DNA from: a virus
DNA: 64,000 nucleotides
Direction: 5' to 3' (one strand)
Virus record (IMG/VR): IMGVR_UViG_3300024239_000132
Location: 1 to 64,000 of that record
The position numbers and the translations under genes are program-made. The notes below the pieces were generated by a model, which was not told where the DNA came from, did not search any database, and saw nothing but the letters and a program-made list of their open reading frames with translations. The number at the start of each line of letters is the position of its first letter. The first letter of the stretch is position 1. Positions 29,509 to 38,514 of this stretch are shown one piece after another.

Positions 29509-29559
29509 TCAGTTGCCGTAGAAGGCAGCGAGGTGATCCAGCAGAAGCTGGACATCGTT
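29509..29559 (-). pseudogene. Duplicated 3' end of the ATPase gene, left by homing-gene insertion
   Basis: Reading the minus strand from 29559, sixteen codons and a TGA encode NDVQLLLDHLAAFYGN. This matches the C-terminus of the ATPase gene upstream (NCVQLLLDHLTEFYRA) with the same length and order but diverged codons. The HNH gene sits exactly between the two copies, and its stop overlaps the first codon of this remnant. It has no start of its own. Confidence 0.8.
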
Positions 29560-30016
29560 ATGCGGCGCGATAAATTCTGTTTATCGTTGAGATACTCACA
29601 CCATACTCGGATGCAAGATATCGCGTCTTTTCACCGCTCTGTTTCCGGCGAATTATTTCGTCTGCTTGTGCAGTTGTGATTTTCAGTTTGCAAGTGATCC
29701 TGCCACTGGATCTTCCAACAACAGCAATCATGTTTGCACGCCGAGTTACCACTAAGCATGTATCAGGCGAGTAAAGCTTGCTGCCAGGGACCTTGATGTC
29801 CTTGTCAACTTGCATTCCCGGCTTCCACCCCTGGGCTAAGCACCAGTTGATGTAGGCTACGGGATCTTCTCGCCATTCATCACAGACGGTGACACCTTTG
29901 GCGCCGTACCAAGGGTATCGGCTATCGCTGGGCACATGGCACCTACGCACCATGTCCTGCCAGCGGCTGTACAGGGGATGCTTTGACATCCCATGTTCAA
30001 CTCGTTGCTTACGCAC
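29558..30016 (-). CDS. HNH-type homing endonuclease-like protein
   Basis: This is a 152-residue protein. GTG 30016 is favoured over ATG 29989 because EHGMSKHPLY is part of the family's conserved opening. The sequence follows the phage HNH pattern: HPLYSRWQDMVRRCH, then WYGAKGVTVCDEW, a DKDI segment and SPDTCLVVTRRAN. Residues about 113-150 are a resolvase-like helix-turn-helix (LASEYGVSISTINRIY). It overlaps the stop of the ATPase gene and is followed by a second copy of that gene's 3' end, as expected for a mobile gene that invaded the 3' end and carried a replacement tail. Confidence 0.8.
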   Translation of the reverse strand: MRKQRVEHGMSKHPLYSRWQDMVRRCHVPSDSRYPWYGAKGVTVCDEWREDPVAYINWCLAQGWKPGMQVDKDIKVPGSKLYSPDTCLVVTRRANMIAVVGRSSGRITCKLKITTAQADEIIRRKQSGEKTRYLASEYGVSISTINRIYRAA

Positions 30017-30755
30017 GGTAGAACTCGGTCAAGTGATCGAGCAGCAGCTGTACGCAGTTGTCCATGTAGGTCTGGCTCTTGGAGAACATTCCCATCGGAG
30101 AACGAATACGGGTTCCGATTGTCTTTTCAGTCAACCGGGTCTGGAAGACGTACTTGAACCCAAGATCCTGCTCATCTTCGGAGACATGAAGCAGTGTTTC
30201 GTCGTACTTGGGCAGATCTTTTACAGGGATCTTCGTAGCTTCCACCACGGTGGAGAAGTAAGCTTCCACACCCTGGTTCTTGAGGGCACCCTTGATAGGT
30301 ACCGAACGCTTCATTTCCATGGCTTTTTCATCATACACATCGAGAACGTGTGCAATGATGACCACAGGCTTGCCGAACTTGACCAGCTTGACCTGGATCA
30401 GTTCTTTCCAGAACTGGGCGTAGTTGCTCCAGCCCTTCATGGTGTCAGCAGTGCCGAGAACGTACTGGCTCTCGAACATGTCCATCATGAAGGTCGAGCT
30501 ATCGATGATGATGCCATCGAGATCATCTCGGTTCTCGATGGCTTGGTCCACGTACTCATGAACTTGCCATGGGTCGGTGATCCGAACATTCATGAAGCTG
30601 TTCCGGAAAGGCAGACGCTTGCCTGCCTCAGTATTGATGTAGAGCCAGCGATCCTGGTTCCGGATGTTGCGGAGCGATGCCGACTTACCTGCACCTGATA
30701 CTCCGCCAACCAGTACCAGCTGATCGTTGACTTCAATGTCCTGTTCGTCGCTCAT
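30009..30755 (-). CDS. RecA-fold ATPase, N4 gp44-like
   Basis: This is a 248-residue protein with Walker A GGVSGAGKSA at 17-26 and a Walker B-like DGIIIDSS near 79-86. Size and motif spacing resemble Sak4-type phage ATPases that work with SSB in annealing and recombination. Its neighbours (primase-like protein before, SSB after) fit such a role. The C-terminus NCVQLLLDHLTEFYRA exists again downstream of the HNH gene. Start ATG 30755. The Sak4 assignment is tentative. Confidence 0.7.
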   Translation of the reverse strand: MSDEQDIEVNDQLVLVGGVSGAGKSASLRNIRNQDRWLYINTEAGKRLPFRNSFMNVRITDPWQVHEYVDQAIENRDDLDGIIIDSSTFMMDMFESQYVLGTADTMKGWSNYAQFWKELIQVKLVKFGKPVVIIAHVLDVYDEKAMEMKRSVPIKGALKNQGVEAYFSTVVEATKIPVKDLPKYDETLLHVSEDEQDLGFKYVFQTRLTEKTIGTRIRSPMGMFSKSQTYMDNCVQLLLDHLTEFYRA

Positions 30756-30780
30756 GGCGATTGTAATTCCTTAATTTGCG

Positions 30781-30831
30781 ACAGCTTCGGCCAGCATTCC
30801 TGAACCCCAAGAAAGGGCTGACCGAAGCTGT
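30781..30831 (-). promoter_or_regulatory. Stable stem-loop in the leader of the ATPase gene
   Basis: A 15-bp stem (30781-30795 with 30817-30831, one G-U pair) holds a loop that reads CTTTCTTGGGGTTCAGG on the minus strand. No T run follows. It carries the TTTCTTGG-type motif seen in several other minus-strand leaders. Confidence 0.55.
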
Positions 30832-30846
30832 TGCGGGGGTGACCGG

Positions 30847-33039
30847 TTAGGCCGCTGCCTTCGAATACCGCTTGGCCACGGTGACCATGACGGTGCTGTC
30901 CAGTTCCTCTTCCGTCAGGGGAGTGTTCAGCTTGGCATTGAAGGCATGCACTTGCTTCTGGACCGTGATGAGGTCCATGCCGCTATCAACCAGAGCCAAG
31001 GCGAACTTGATCATCTGGTTGTTGCGGTTGCCTTGAGCGATGCTCTGGGCGAACCAGCGCTCAAGGTTATCGAGGCTTCCCAGCTCCTGGTTCTTCTTGA
31101 GGTACTCCTCATTCCCCTTTGTCTTGGGAATGAAGGGCAGAGCATCGAGGAGCTTGCCATCATTGTAGTGATAGGCACAGTTGGGATTGGTAAGCCACTT
31201 CTTCGAACGCTGCTTGGCAGCTTCGTCCGTCTTGAATGGCAACCATTCGAGCACGGAATCCATGAATTCCTTGTACTCGGTCTTGTCCATTTCGAGCCGG
31301 TAGTTGATCGGCAATACGAGACGGAAGCGATCGACAGCAGGCGTAGGATTGCCATCCTTGTCCTTGCCGGCGATCTGGTGACGCTTCGTGGTATAGGTGA
31401 AGAACTTGTAGTCCTTCAGCAGGTCGTGGACCATTGCCATGGTGATCCCGTCCTCACCGTCGCAATCAACGACGATGGTATCGAAGCCGGGAATGACGTT
31501 ATCATCGGAACGGTGACCACCCTTGAAGTGGTGGTTGGCCCAATGCATATCATCCTGCTGAGCCAGGATGTGAAGCTTGTCGAACGGTGCTCTCTCGGCC
31601 TCATAGCCATAGGCAAAGTTGTCCGAGTAGCTGACCGTGAGGCTGTCGATATCAGTTTCCTTGAGGGTCTCCCCCTTGAAGAACTCGATACCGTCGACGA
31701 ACGTCTTCTTGATGATGATGTGGTTCTTGTGTCCCCATGCTGTTGCCAGCGTCATCATCTCATTCCGTCGGGCATTGGAGCCAGAATAGAACGGAAGCGT
31801 CTCCACGAGATCCGACTGTGTGACCTCAGTGCCTACCTCGGCAATGTACCGAGCCAGGCGAACATAGGACTTCTCACGGTTGAGAATTCGCTGGAAGCCT
31901 CTGCCAGACTCCTCGACCAGAAGAATGGCCGAAAGCAGATGCTCCATCTCGACTTCACTGGATTCATCGACGAACGCCAGAGCCCCAGCAATCTTGAGCA
32001 CCTTGAAATAGCGGTGGCTCATCTCTGCCTTACGGATTTCGTCGTGCTGACCCATCTTCTCAGCTTCACGTTCGCACTGAAGCTTGTAGGTGATCAGCTT
32101 GATGGCAACGTCATCCTCGACGGTCATTCGCCAGGCAAACTTGGCTGGATCAGCCAGCTTGTGGAAATGGGCTGACCACTTGTTGATGGAAGCGTCGTTA
32201 GAGGGCTGGATCAGCTTGGCATAGATCAGTGCCGGATCTGTCTCTTCTGTTGCAGTGGCACGGCTTTCACCATGGCCGAACAGGCAGCGACGAGCATAAC
32301 CGGTCTCCATGAATGACCAGAATTGGTCCTCGGTGGAGCCACCGTCGAGCAGCTTTGAAGGGGCGCCGAACAGCAGCATGTTGGCTGGCGTCTTGCCATC
32401 CACATCTTCGCCACGCTGGTTCTCAGCGTTCTGCTTGGTGAGCTTGAGCTTGGTCTTGCCCTGATCGAACAGTTCCAGGAACACGGTCAGGACCTCGGTC
32501 GAGTTAATCAGGTTGAGTCCGATCTCATCGACTTGGAAGTTGATGGCCCCTGCACCGCTCATAAGCAGCTTCTGACGCAGCTGCTTGACGGCCGGAGTTG
32601 TGCCGGAGTCGAACGTGAACGGATAAGGCCCCAGTCCCTGATAGGACTTCTCAGCCTTATTGAACTCTTCCTGTGGATCAGTTCCATTGTGGCCGGCACG
32701 GCGATTGGCAATCTTCCACAGCTCGTTTTCCGTGATGTGAGGAAGCGTGTTATCCATGAACCGACGGCGGAATGGGGCGAGGAATTCCTCTTCCATGATG
32801 CCGATCGAATGACCCTTGCCGAAGCCTGAGGTGGCCAGCAGTAGAGCATAGAGATTGACCGGGATTTCACCGCGGTCTTTCGTAGCGATGACAGCCCGCA
32901 TCGAGGCAGCCATCTTGGCAAGGAAATAGGCGACCTCAACACGAAAGAAGCTGAGGTCCTTGTTCTGGGTCTTGTTTGCGAGGACTTCTGAAATTTCCTC
33001 AATGGCCGGGTGATGGGTCACCCCCGTTAAATCGATCAT
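30847..33039 (-). CDS. Primase-helicase-like replication protein
   Basis: This is a 730-residue protein starting at ATG 33039 behind GGGGTGA. A P-loop ATPase half comes first (LLATSGFGKGHSIG at 68-80). A C-terminal half follows with marks of archaeo-eukaryotic-type primases (VVDCDGE near 523, TYTTKRHQ near 550, DRFRLVLP near 570) and a PriCT-1-like end (NNQMIKFALALVDSGMDL and following, about 670-728). Fusion of ATPase and primase modules in one chain fits DNA unwinding and priming. By gene order it corresponds to N4 gp43. Domain assignment is by pattern only. Confidence 0.7.
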   Translation of the reverse strand: MIDLTGVTHHPAIEEISEVLANKTQNKDLSFFRVEVAYFLAKMAASMRAVIATKDRGEIPVNLYALLLATSGFGKGHSIGIMEEEFLAPFRRRFMDNTLPHITENELWKIANRRAGHNGTDPQEEFNKAEKSYQGLGPYPFTFDSGTTPAVKQLRQKLLMSGAGAINFQVDEIGLNLINSTEVLTVFLELFDQGKTKLKLTKQNAENQRGEDVDGKTPANMLLFGAPSKLLDGGSTEDQFWSFMETGYARRCLFGHGESRATATEETDPALIYAKLIQPSNDASINKWSAHFHKLADPAKFAWRMTVEDDVAIKLITYKLQCEREAEKMGQHDEIRKAEMSHRYFKVLKIAGALAFVDESSEVEMEHLLSAILLVEESGRGFQRILNREKSYVRLARYIAEVGTEVTQSDLVETLPFYSGSNARRNEMMTLATAWGHKNHIIIKKTFVDGIEFFKGETLKETDIDSLTVSYSDNFAYGYEAERAPFDKLHILAQQDDMHWANHHFKGGHRSDDNVIPGFDTIVVDCDGEDGITMAMVHDLLKDYKFFTYTTKRHQIAGKDKDGNPTPAVDRFRLVLPINYRLEMDKTEYKEFMDSVLEWLPFKTDEAAKQRSKKWLTNPNCAYHYNDGKLLDALPFIPKTKGNEEYLKKNQELGSLDNLERWFAQSIAQGNRNNQMIKFALALVDSGMDLITVQKQVHAFNAKLNTPLTEEELDSTVMVTVAKRYSKAAA

Positions 33040-33108
33040 GCTCACCCCCGTGAGATGTTGATGGGAAAGCAGCTGGGAGTATTTCATCCCAGCCACCAAT
33101 GGCTCAGA

Positions 33109-34152
33109 TCAGGAGCTGAAGATGGCACCCAGCAAATCGTTGCTGAGTTCCGTTGCTCCTGGTTCAAGACCGAGCCTGTCTTTCTGCGTGCAAGCGTGAA
33201 AAGCGGGGCAATAAGCACACGCCTTGGGCTCACCTGGAACGGTGACGATCACGCCCTTACCGCCCTTTTCGGCCTGGAACTTGCGAGCCTCGTTGAGATC
33301 ATCGAAGTTCTTGGTCGAACGGGCATTGGGATCCTTGGCTTTCGCTGGATCGGAGAAGAACTTGAATTTGGGCAATGAGCGCCAGAGTTCTTCGTCTGTG
33401 CATTCCGGTATCTCGGATTCCGGTGCATCCTTGTAGCGTTCGATCAGGAGCAGCCGGCTACGAATCCAGCTCTCTGTCTCCTTCTCGGAAGTTAGAGGAA
33501 TGTCCTTGTACTCTACACGCTTCTGAGGATAGGCCGGGTTCGTCTTCACCATAGACTTCTGCCAGTCAGTGAAGATGAAATTGATCCGGATGTAATCCTC
33601 TTCGATCTTGTCCTTGTGGAGCCAGCGGTAGATGCTTCCCTGACGGGAATAATCATCATCTTTGGTTCCCTTGATCCAGGACCAGACAGAGGTAGACTTG
33701 AAGTCCTGAACGATGCCTTCGGCAACCATGTCGAACTTGCCACCGATGGTGTAGGTGGTGCCGTTCACATCAACTTCCCGGAAACCTCGTTGCTCGAAGT
33801 AAACCGGGATGATGTCGTTGCTGGCTCGAAGCTGTTCAGGAGACGGATTGACGACGATCCGCTCGATGATCTCCTTGGAATACCCCAGGAGCTTGAGCGG
33901 TGTTTCCTTGCCGTTGACCCAGGCATGCTCAATAGCCGTGTGGATGGCATGTCCCAGTGCCCGAGCAATATACTCGGACACATCTGGAGCCTGCTTTTCC
34001 TTGGGTACCCGCTTTGACAGGATGAGCTGTCGAACAGGTTTCATCAGCGAGGTAGCCGAGACGTAGTTCGGCTTGTCGACGTAATCGTATTCGTCGTGCA
34101 GAAGCCAAACTGCGATCGGCAAGCTGATGTCAAGATTATTGGAGACTCTCAT
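33109..34152 (-). CDS. PD-(D/E)XK exonuclease, RecB/Cas4-like
   Basis: This is a 347-residue protein. The nuclease core is visible as GGKFDMVAEGIVQDFKST with Asp141, Asp150 and Lys152. A C-terminal cysteine group (CAYCPAFHAC near 318-327) resembles the metal-binding end of Cas4/AddB-type nucleases. It lies between the DNA polymerase group and the primase-like gene, so it probably processes DNA ends in replication or recombination. By order it corresponds to N4 gp42. Start ATG 34152 overlaps the previous gene by 4 nt. Confidence 0.8.
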   Translation of the reverse strand: MRVSNNLDISLPIAVWLLHDEYDYVDKPNYVSATSLMKPVRQLILSKRVPKEKQAPDVSEYIARALGHAIHTAIEHAWVNGKETPLKLLGYSKEIIERIVVNPSPEQLRASNDIIPVYFEQRGFREVDVNGTTYTIGGKFDMVAEGIVQDFKSTSVWSWIKGTKDDDYSRQGSIYRWLHKDKIEEDYIRINFIFTDWQKSMVKTNPAYPQKRVEYKDIPLTSEKETESWIRSRLLLIERYKDAPESEIPECTDEELWRSLPKFKFFSDPAKAKDPNARSTKNFDDLNEARKFQAEKGGKGVIVTVPGEPKACAYCPAFHACTQKDRLGLEPGATELSNDLLGAIFSS

Positions 34153-34580
34153 TTGAGTTTGGCTCCTCTCCAGACGACACGCTGACCTTCGATGAGTTCC
34201 TTTGCCGACTGTTGGAGCTCTTCGAGAAGCTCGGGGTCGGTGAGAATGGTAGCTCCAGTTGACGGGAGTCCTCCTGTCGGGAGACCGGGGAGTGATTGTG
34301 ATTCATGTTCCTGATCCTTCAGGATCCGGTCAGCCACGAGTTTGGTGTAGCCAACAATGTCGTGCCAGCTGTCGTGGTAGTTTGGATCCCCATTGAGGAT
34401 GCGGCCCATCTTGTGAGCCAGCATTCCCAGGGATTCCTTCATATCGTCTGCGAGAGAATCCCAGTTGCGACCAAGCATCATCGCACGCTTGATAGCCTGC
34501 GTGATCTTTGCATGGTCGGTGAACTCACCGTAACGGGTTCCCCGTTCAGCGAGAGTGGCGTCAATATCAGCCGGCTGCAT
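34149..34580 (-). CDS. DUF6378-like phage protein
   Basis: This is a 143-residue protein starting at ATG 34580 (MQPADIDATL) behind GGGGAA. The segment RILNGDPNYHDSWHDIVGY is the signature of a family widespread in phages and linked with nucleotide or replication genes, sometimes near MazG-like enzymes. A proline-rich tail follows. The molecular function of the family is not known to me. The start overlaps the upstream gene. Confidence 0.7.
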   Translation of the reverse strand: MQPADIDATLAERGTRYGEFTDHAKITQAIKRAMMLGRNWDSLADDMKESLGMLAHKMGRILNGDPNYHDSWHDIVGYTKLVADRILKDQEHESQSLPGLPTGGLPSTGATILTDPELLEELQQSAKELIEGQRVVWRGAKLK

Positions 34581-34872
34581 TCTGGAGTTCCCCAACGCCT
34601 TCCATGAACTTGGCCTGGGTCATGACACCAAGGTAGCTCACCGAGATGATGAAGACATCGTGGACCTGGGTGTTGGGGTTGCCGATACGCTCGAACAGAC
34701 GCATCTGGATACCCTGCTGAGCCATGCCGATGTGCTTGGCCGTGACGTTGCGACCATCACCAGTAAGCGTGGTGTTGATGTTCATCTGCTCGATCTCTTC
34801 GGATCCCTCACGGGTGAAGATGACCATGCCCGACACCAGATGATAGTGCTGGGGCTTGTTTGTTTTGGACAT
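34567..34872 (-). CDS. Small conserved-looking protein downstream of DNA polymerase
   Basis: This is a 101-residue protein with start ATG 34872 behind GGAGAC. The sequence is beta-rich with HYHLVSGMVIFTR at the start and VHDVFIISVSYLGVM later. No family recognised. It follows the DNA polymerase gene in the same transcript. Confidence 0.6.
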   Translation of the reverse strand: MSKTNKPQHYHLVSGMVIFTREGSEEIEQMNINTTLTGDGRNVTAKHIGMAQQGIQMRLFERIGNPNTQVHDVFIISVSYLGVMTQAKFMEGVGELQNAAG

Positions 34873-34958
34873 GCATGTCTCCTGTGCCGGAAGACAGAGG
34901 TCAACCGGGGTATTGGAACCAGAAAAAGGAATGACAGTGGGTGGCTGCTAACCTTAGG

Positions 34959-37688
34959 TCAGGCAGCCAATCCCGTCTGCTTGGTTACGTGGTCTTCGAT
35001 GACATTGAGAATGTCTGCCTCTGTTGCTCCGTTGGGGAGCGTTATCTCTGTCGTCCAGTTGGGGTAGAAGAGACCCAAACTTCCCCCGAGTTTCACCTGT
35101 GGGTGGTAAATCTCAGGATGGTTTTGCCATTTGACGGCATCAACTAGATGAGTGTTGGCATAGACAATAACTTTAATGTCGTCCTTCATCAAGAAATATC
35201 CTGCGTCATGAATTTGAGCACAGGGTTTTATCGACAGTCTGTGAACACTCTTTCGAACTTTGCCCATAAACTCTGAGCCAGCACGGGAATTGAGCAGACA
35301 CCAGCTTTGTCCAAGGGCATTGCCAGCAGTCCTCCCCTCAGCTTCAGCAGCTTGTGGGGTGGCCTTGGCTCCACGGATAACCTGAGCCAGCAGAGGTGTG
35401 CGAAGTCTCAGACCAAAAGCGATGGTGATGTATCCATCCTTGGTGGCCTGATCGAGCTTGTCCGAGACCCATTGATCACTGACTGCGTAAAGCTCGTGAT
35501 ACCTCGCCTCGATGGTTTTGGCCTTTTCTTCCGAGAAACCACAATTCTTGACGAGTGTGGACCACGTTCCCTGATAGGTCAGGGCAAAGGTTGGTGCCTT
35601 TGAATCCTGACGTTCAGCAGGATATTTGGATGCGATCGAGTTGACGCTTTCGACAGAGTTAGGGTCGATACCCGTCATGCTCTCACCGAAGTAGGATAAA
35701 GCACGAAGGCAATGGCCGTCGAACCCGTCAGTATAGACACGTAATTTGGCAGGATCCTTGGTGGTCAGGGCCGAGATACGATCCTCAAGAGAATCGAAAT
35801 CGAGTCCTGCAAAGATCCAGCCATCGGGTGCCTCGAAACAGCTCTTGATGAGCTTGCCCAGGCTGAGCTTGTTGCCTTTCATGTATGGCGCCAGAACGGT
35901 TCCATAGAGCTTCATGAGGTACTCGGAGATGACCATCATTACATTGGCCGGCAAGTTCTGGAGATTGGGTCCAGACGAGCTTAGACGGCCACTCTTAGTT
36001 CCCCCAAGATTGAAGTTACCAAAGAGGTAATGCCAACCATCTCTTCCCTGTTGAGCATTCTTCAGGGATGGGATGAAGTCGGTGATGATCTTGTTGACCG
36101 CCTTGAAGTCGATCAGTGCTCCAAGGAATTCCAAGGTATCTGCGTCTTTGGTGTGGTTCCTCAGATTCTTCAGGGTGTCGCCGTCTGTCGACGGCTGCCC
36201 CGCATCGGTCAGACCCAGGACAGGCAATTCCAGCACCTCGAACAAGAGTTCTTGTAGCTGGGGGTTGGAGTTCGGATTGAACTCTACGGCCTGGGTCTCA
36301 TCATCCTCGAAAGAGATCTGCTTCTTTTTCAGAGCCTCGTTACGCTTGGCTACGTGCTTGTGGCGCAGCAGATGGTTGTAGTGCTGGATGACCTTGGAAT
36401 GACCCAAGGTCTGGAGTGCTGAACCCTCGATGGCATTGAGGATCTGTTCGACCTTCAGGACCTGGTTCATGTTCACCGGCATGCCAGTGAGCTGCATCTG
36501 GATGATATCCACCATGGCAGGCTGAAACAGGTCCCGGTAAACCGGGAGCTGCTGGTCTGCTACGAGAGTGTCCCAGTGCTTTTCATAGACGTGCCAGGTG
36601 CATAGGCTGTCGACTAGATTGTACTTGAGCAGCTCAGGTTGCGGAATCCGACGGATGTCCTTGATTTCATCCTGAGCATAGTTGCCCGCAAAGTCCTGAG
36701 CCTGATCTTTCAGGCTCAGCTTATTGCCAGCACATGAGTTGGTTGCGAGGTAGGTTATGAGCTTGGTGCAATCCCAGCCACCACTCTCGCCCAACATGAT
36801 GTCCATGCCATAGAGCAGACCTTCCTGATCCAGGAGATGCTCCATAAAAAGCTGATAGATCAGGACGTAAACGTCATAGCCGATGTTGTGCCACTTGAAC
36901 TCAATGCCGAGCTCACGGGCCACGATGAAGAATTCCTTCAACATTGCCCGACGGTAAGCATGGGGGACCTGAATGCCGTATAGGCCCAGCCCATTCTTCT
37001 GGTTCGGATCAGCGGGATCGATCGGCAAATAATCTACCGGAAAAGCAATGCCTTCATGCTTGGACCAGGCAAACGAGATGGTGCCGATGCCAGCATCATA
37101 GTGCTTGAGGCTGAATGCCTCGATATCCGCGGTCAGGGGCTTGCCCTGTTCTAACAGCTTGCGAAGCCACTGTTCGATGCCTTTGTCTGTAGTGGGGTAG
37201 GCAGCGAACTTGATGATGTTCTGGCCAGGTACCTTGTAACCACCGGCAATGTGATCGATCAGGGCATTCATTCCTGCGGCGATCTTGGCTGTCCCTGCCT
37301 CGGGATCATAGAATACCGCGGCATAGTTGGGCACATAGACAACCTTGAAGTCACCCAGAGCACAATCCACGACGTAGCCGAGATTGGCTTCCACTTTGGG
37401 AAGCTTGGTTAGGACCTTGAAATAGTCAGCGTCTGCAACCAGCAGGTATTTGGTGCCCAGATCCGTCAGGGTTGGTTCGAGCTCTTCGGCAAACCATGCC
37501 TTGATTTCTCCGGCCGACGGCTTCTTTTTACCTTCGGACTTGAAGGTCTCCACCACGAGAAGGTCATTCTCATTAAATGGGTATGGATCGGTGTAGTGCT
37601 TGCGAATGTCGTCCTTGCGAATCTTGGGAACCAGTAGGACCACAGGATAGTGGGTGAGTTCGGGATCTGCGAACGACAGGTAACGCAT
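34959..37688 (-). CDS. DNA polymerase, family A, with 3'-5' exonuclease
   Basis: This is a 909-residue replicative polymerase of the N4 gp39 type. The exonuclease domain has TADIEAFS with Asp188 and Glu190, and EFKWHNIGYDVYVL as Exo II. The polymerase domain has motif A GLDFDSLEDR with Asp630, motif B RQDSKAPTFALTYQG, and motif C QIHDAG with His827-Asp828. All catalytic residues appear present. The ATG at 37688 overlaps the upstream stop by one base. A 6-bp hairpin GGCTGC/GCAGCC lies at the 3' end. Confidence 0.95.
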   Translation of the reverse strand: MRYLSFADPELTHYPVVLLVPKIRKDDIRKHYTDPYPFNENDLLVVETFKSEGKKKPSAGEIKAWFAEELEPTLTDLGTKYLLVADADYFKVLTKLPKVEANLGYVVDCALGDFKVVYVPNYAAVFYDPEAGTAKIAAGMNALIDHIAGGYKVPGQNIIKFAAYPTTDKGIEQWLRKLLEQGKPLTADIEAFSLKHYDAGIGTISFAWSKHEGIAFPVDYLPIDPADPNQKNGLGLYGIQVPHAYRRAMLKEFFIVARELGIEFKWHNIGYDVYVLIYQLFMEHLLDQEGLLYGMDIMLGESGGWDCTKLITYLATNSCAGNKLSLKDQAQDFAGNYAQDEIKDIRRIPQPELLKYNLVDSLCTWHVYEKHWDTLVADQQLPVYRDLFQPAMVDIIQMQLTGMPVNMNQVLKVEQILNAIEGSALQTLGHSKVIQHYNHLLRHKHVAKRNEALKKKQISFEDDETQAVEFNPNSNPQLQELLFEVLELPVLGLTDAGQPSTDGDTLKNLRNHTKDADTLEFLGALIDFKAVNKIITDFIPSLKNAQQGRDGWHYLFGNFNLGGTKSGRLSSSGPNLQNLPANVMMVISEYLMKLYGTVLAPYMKGNKLSLGKLIKSCFEAPDGWIFAGLDFDSLEDRISALTTKDPAKLRVYTDGFDGHCLRALSYFGESMTGIDPNSVESVNSIASKYPAERQDSKAPTFALTYQGTWSTLVKNCGFSEEKAKTIEARYHELYAVSDQWVSDKLDQATKDGYITIAFGLRLRTPLLAQVIRGAKATPQAAEAEGRTAGNALGQSWCLLNSRAGSEFMGKVRKSVHRLSIKPCAQIHDAGYFLMKDDIKVIVYANTHLVDAVKWQNHPEIYHPQVKLGGSLGLFYPNWTTEITLPNGATEADILNVIEDHVTKQTGLAA

Positions 37689-38023
37689 CAGTCTTGGGCC
37701 TTTTTAATGCGATCAATTACGAGGGCAGCTTCAAACAACGCAGTATCTAAAGCTATCAGGTGACGGTCTTTGCCGTGCTCTAAAAAGTTAACGGCAGCCG
37801 TGTGTAATGCCTCTAACAGTGCGATTAGAACTGGAGCCTCAGCCATCATTGCTGCGAGTTTTTGAGGATCGTACCCAGCACTTATGCAGCCGTGAAAATT
37901 GGTGATTGCCACACACATTGTGGGCTGGGTTTCAGGTACACGGGCGGAAGCACCAACAGCCCAGTCCCACCTTCCATGAGCTACATCCCCATATTTGTAG
38001 GGGAAGAGTGGCTTCTGCTTCAT
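37688..38023 (-). CDS. Small replication-operon protein, unknown
   Basis: This is a 111-residue protein linked by single-base overlaps to the genes on both sides (38023 and 37688). The N-terminal half is polar and aromatic, and the C-terminal half is helical (VLIALLEALHTAAVNFLEHG). No family recognised. It is cotranscribed with helicase and polymerase. Confidence 0.6.
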   Translation of the reverse strand: MKQKPLFPYKYGDVAHGRWDWAVGASARVPETQPTMCVAITNFHGCISAGYDPQKLAAMMAEAPVLIALLEALHTAAVNFLEHGKDRHLIALDTALFEAALVIDRIKKAQD

Positions 38024-38505
38024 CAGTAAATCAGCCTTACTGCTGTGAAGAATTCCAGCTTGGGAATGATCTTCAGATATTGGCGGTATGCCCTGCTTCC
38101 TGGTTCGATATTCCAGGCTTCAGGGCGAGTTCTTGGCAGCTTGATCCAATCATAATCGACACATTGGATCAGGCATTCTGGCAGGGCGTCTCTCAGGTCT
38201 TGAGTGGTCTGACTGTTCTGAACCAGTGGCAGGAGACCCTGCTTGATCAGTTGAATGTCATCAGACACCTGCTTGTGGCTGAGCCTGAGGGCCTCACCTT
38301 CCTCTTCGAGTGAGGGGTCCAAGGCAGGCCAGAGACTTCTTTTGGGTGCCTGAGAGTGCTTGAGCAGATATCCTCTGTGCAGCACTCCCAGAGCAGTGTT
38401 GTTGGCAGTCTTTTGGTTGAGGATAACCAAACGATCTATCGCGGCTTGAATCCTTCGGGCTTCGCCTCGAGAAATGGATTCGAGCATGGCATCGAGAAGA
38501 ACCAT
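38023..38505 (-). CDS. N4 gp38-like protein by position, unknown
   Basis: This is a 160-residue helical protein between the helicase and polymerase genes, the position of N4 gene 38. ATG 38505 lies ten bases after the helicase stop. The middle carries EEEGEALRLSHKQVSDDIQL. No catalytic motif was seen. Confidence 0.55.
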   Translation of the reverse strand: MVLLDAMLESISRGEARRIQAAIDRLVILNQKTANNTALGVLHRGYLLKHSQAPKRSLWPALDPSLEEEGEALRLSHKQVSDDIQLIKQGLLPLVQNSQTTQDLRDALPECLIQCVDYDWIKLPRTRPEAWNIEPGSRAYRQYLKIIPKLEFFTAVRLIY

Positions 38506-38514
38506 GACGGTCTC

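Noticed and set aside
30946-32175. 409-codon open frame on the plus strand across the primase-like gene
   Set aside because: Shadow of the minus-strand gene, which has motifs, ribosome site and operon context.
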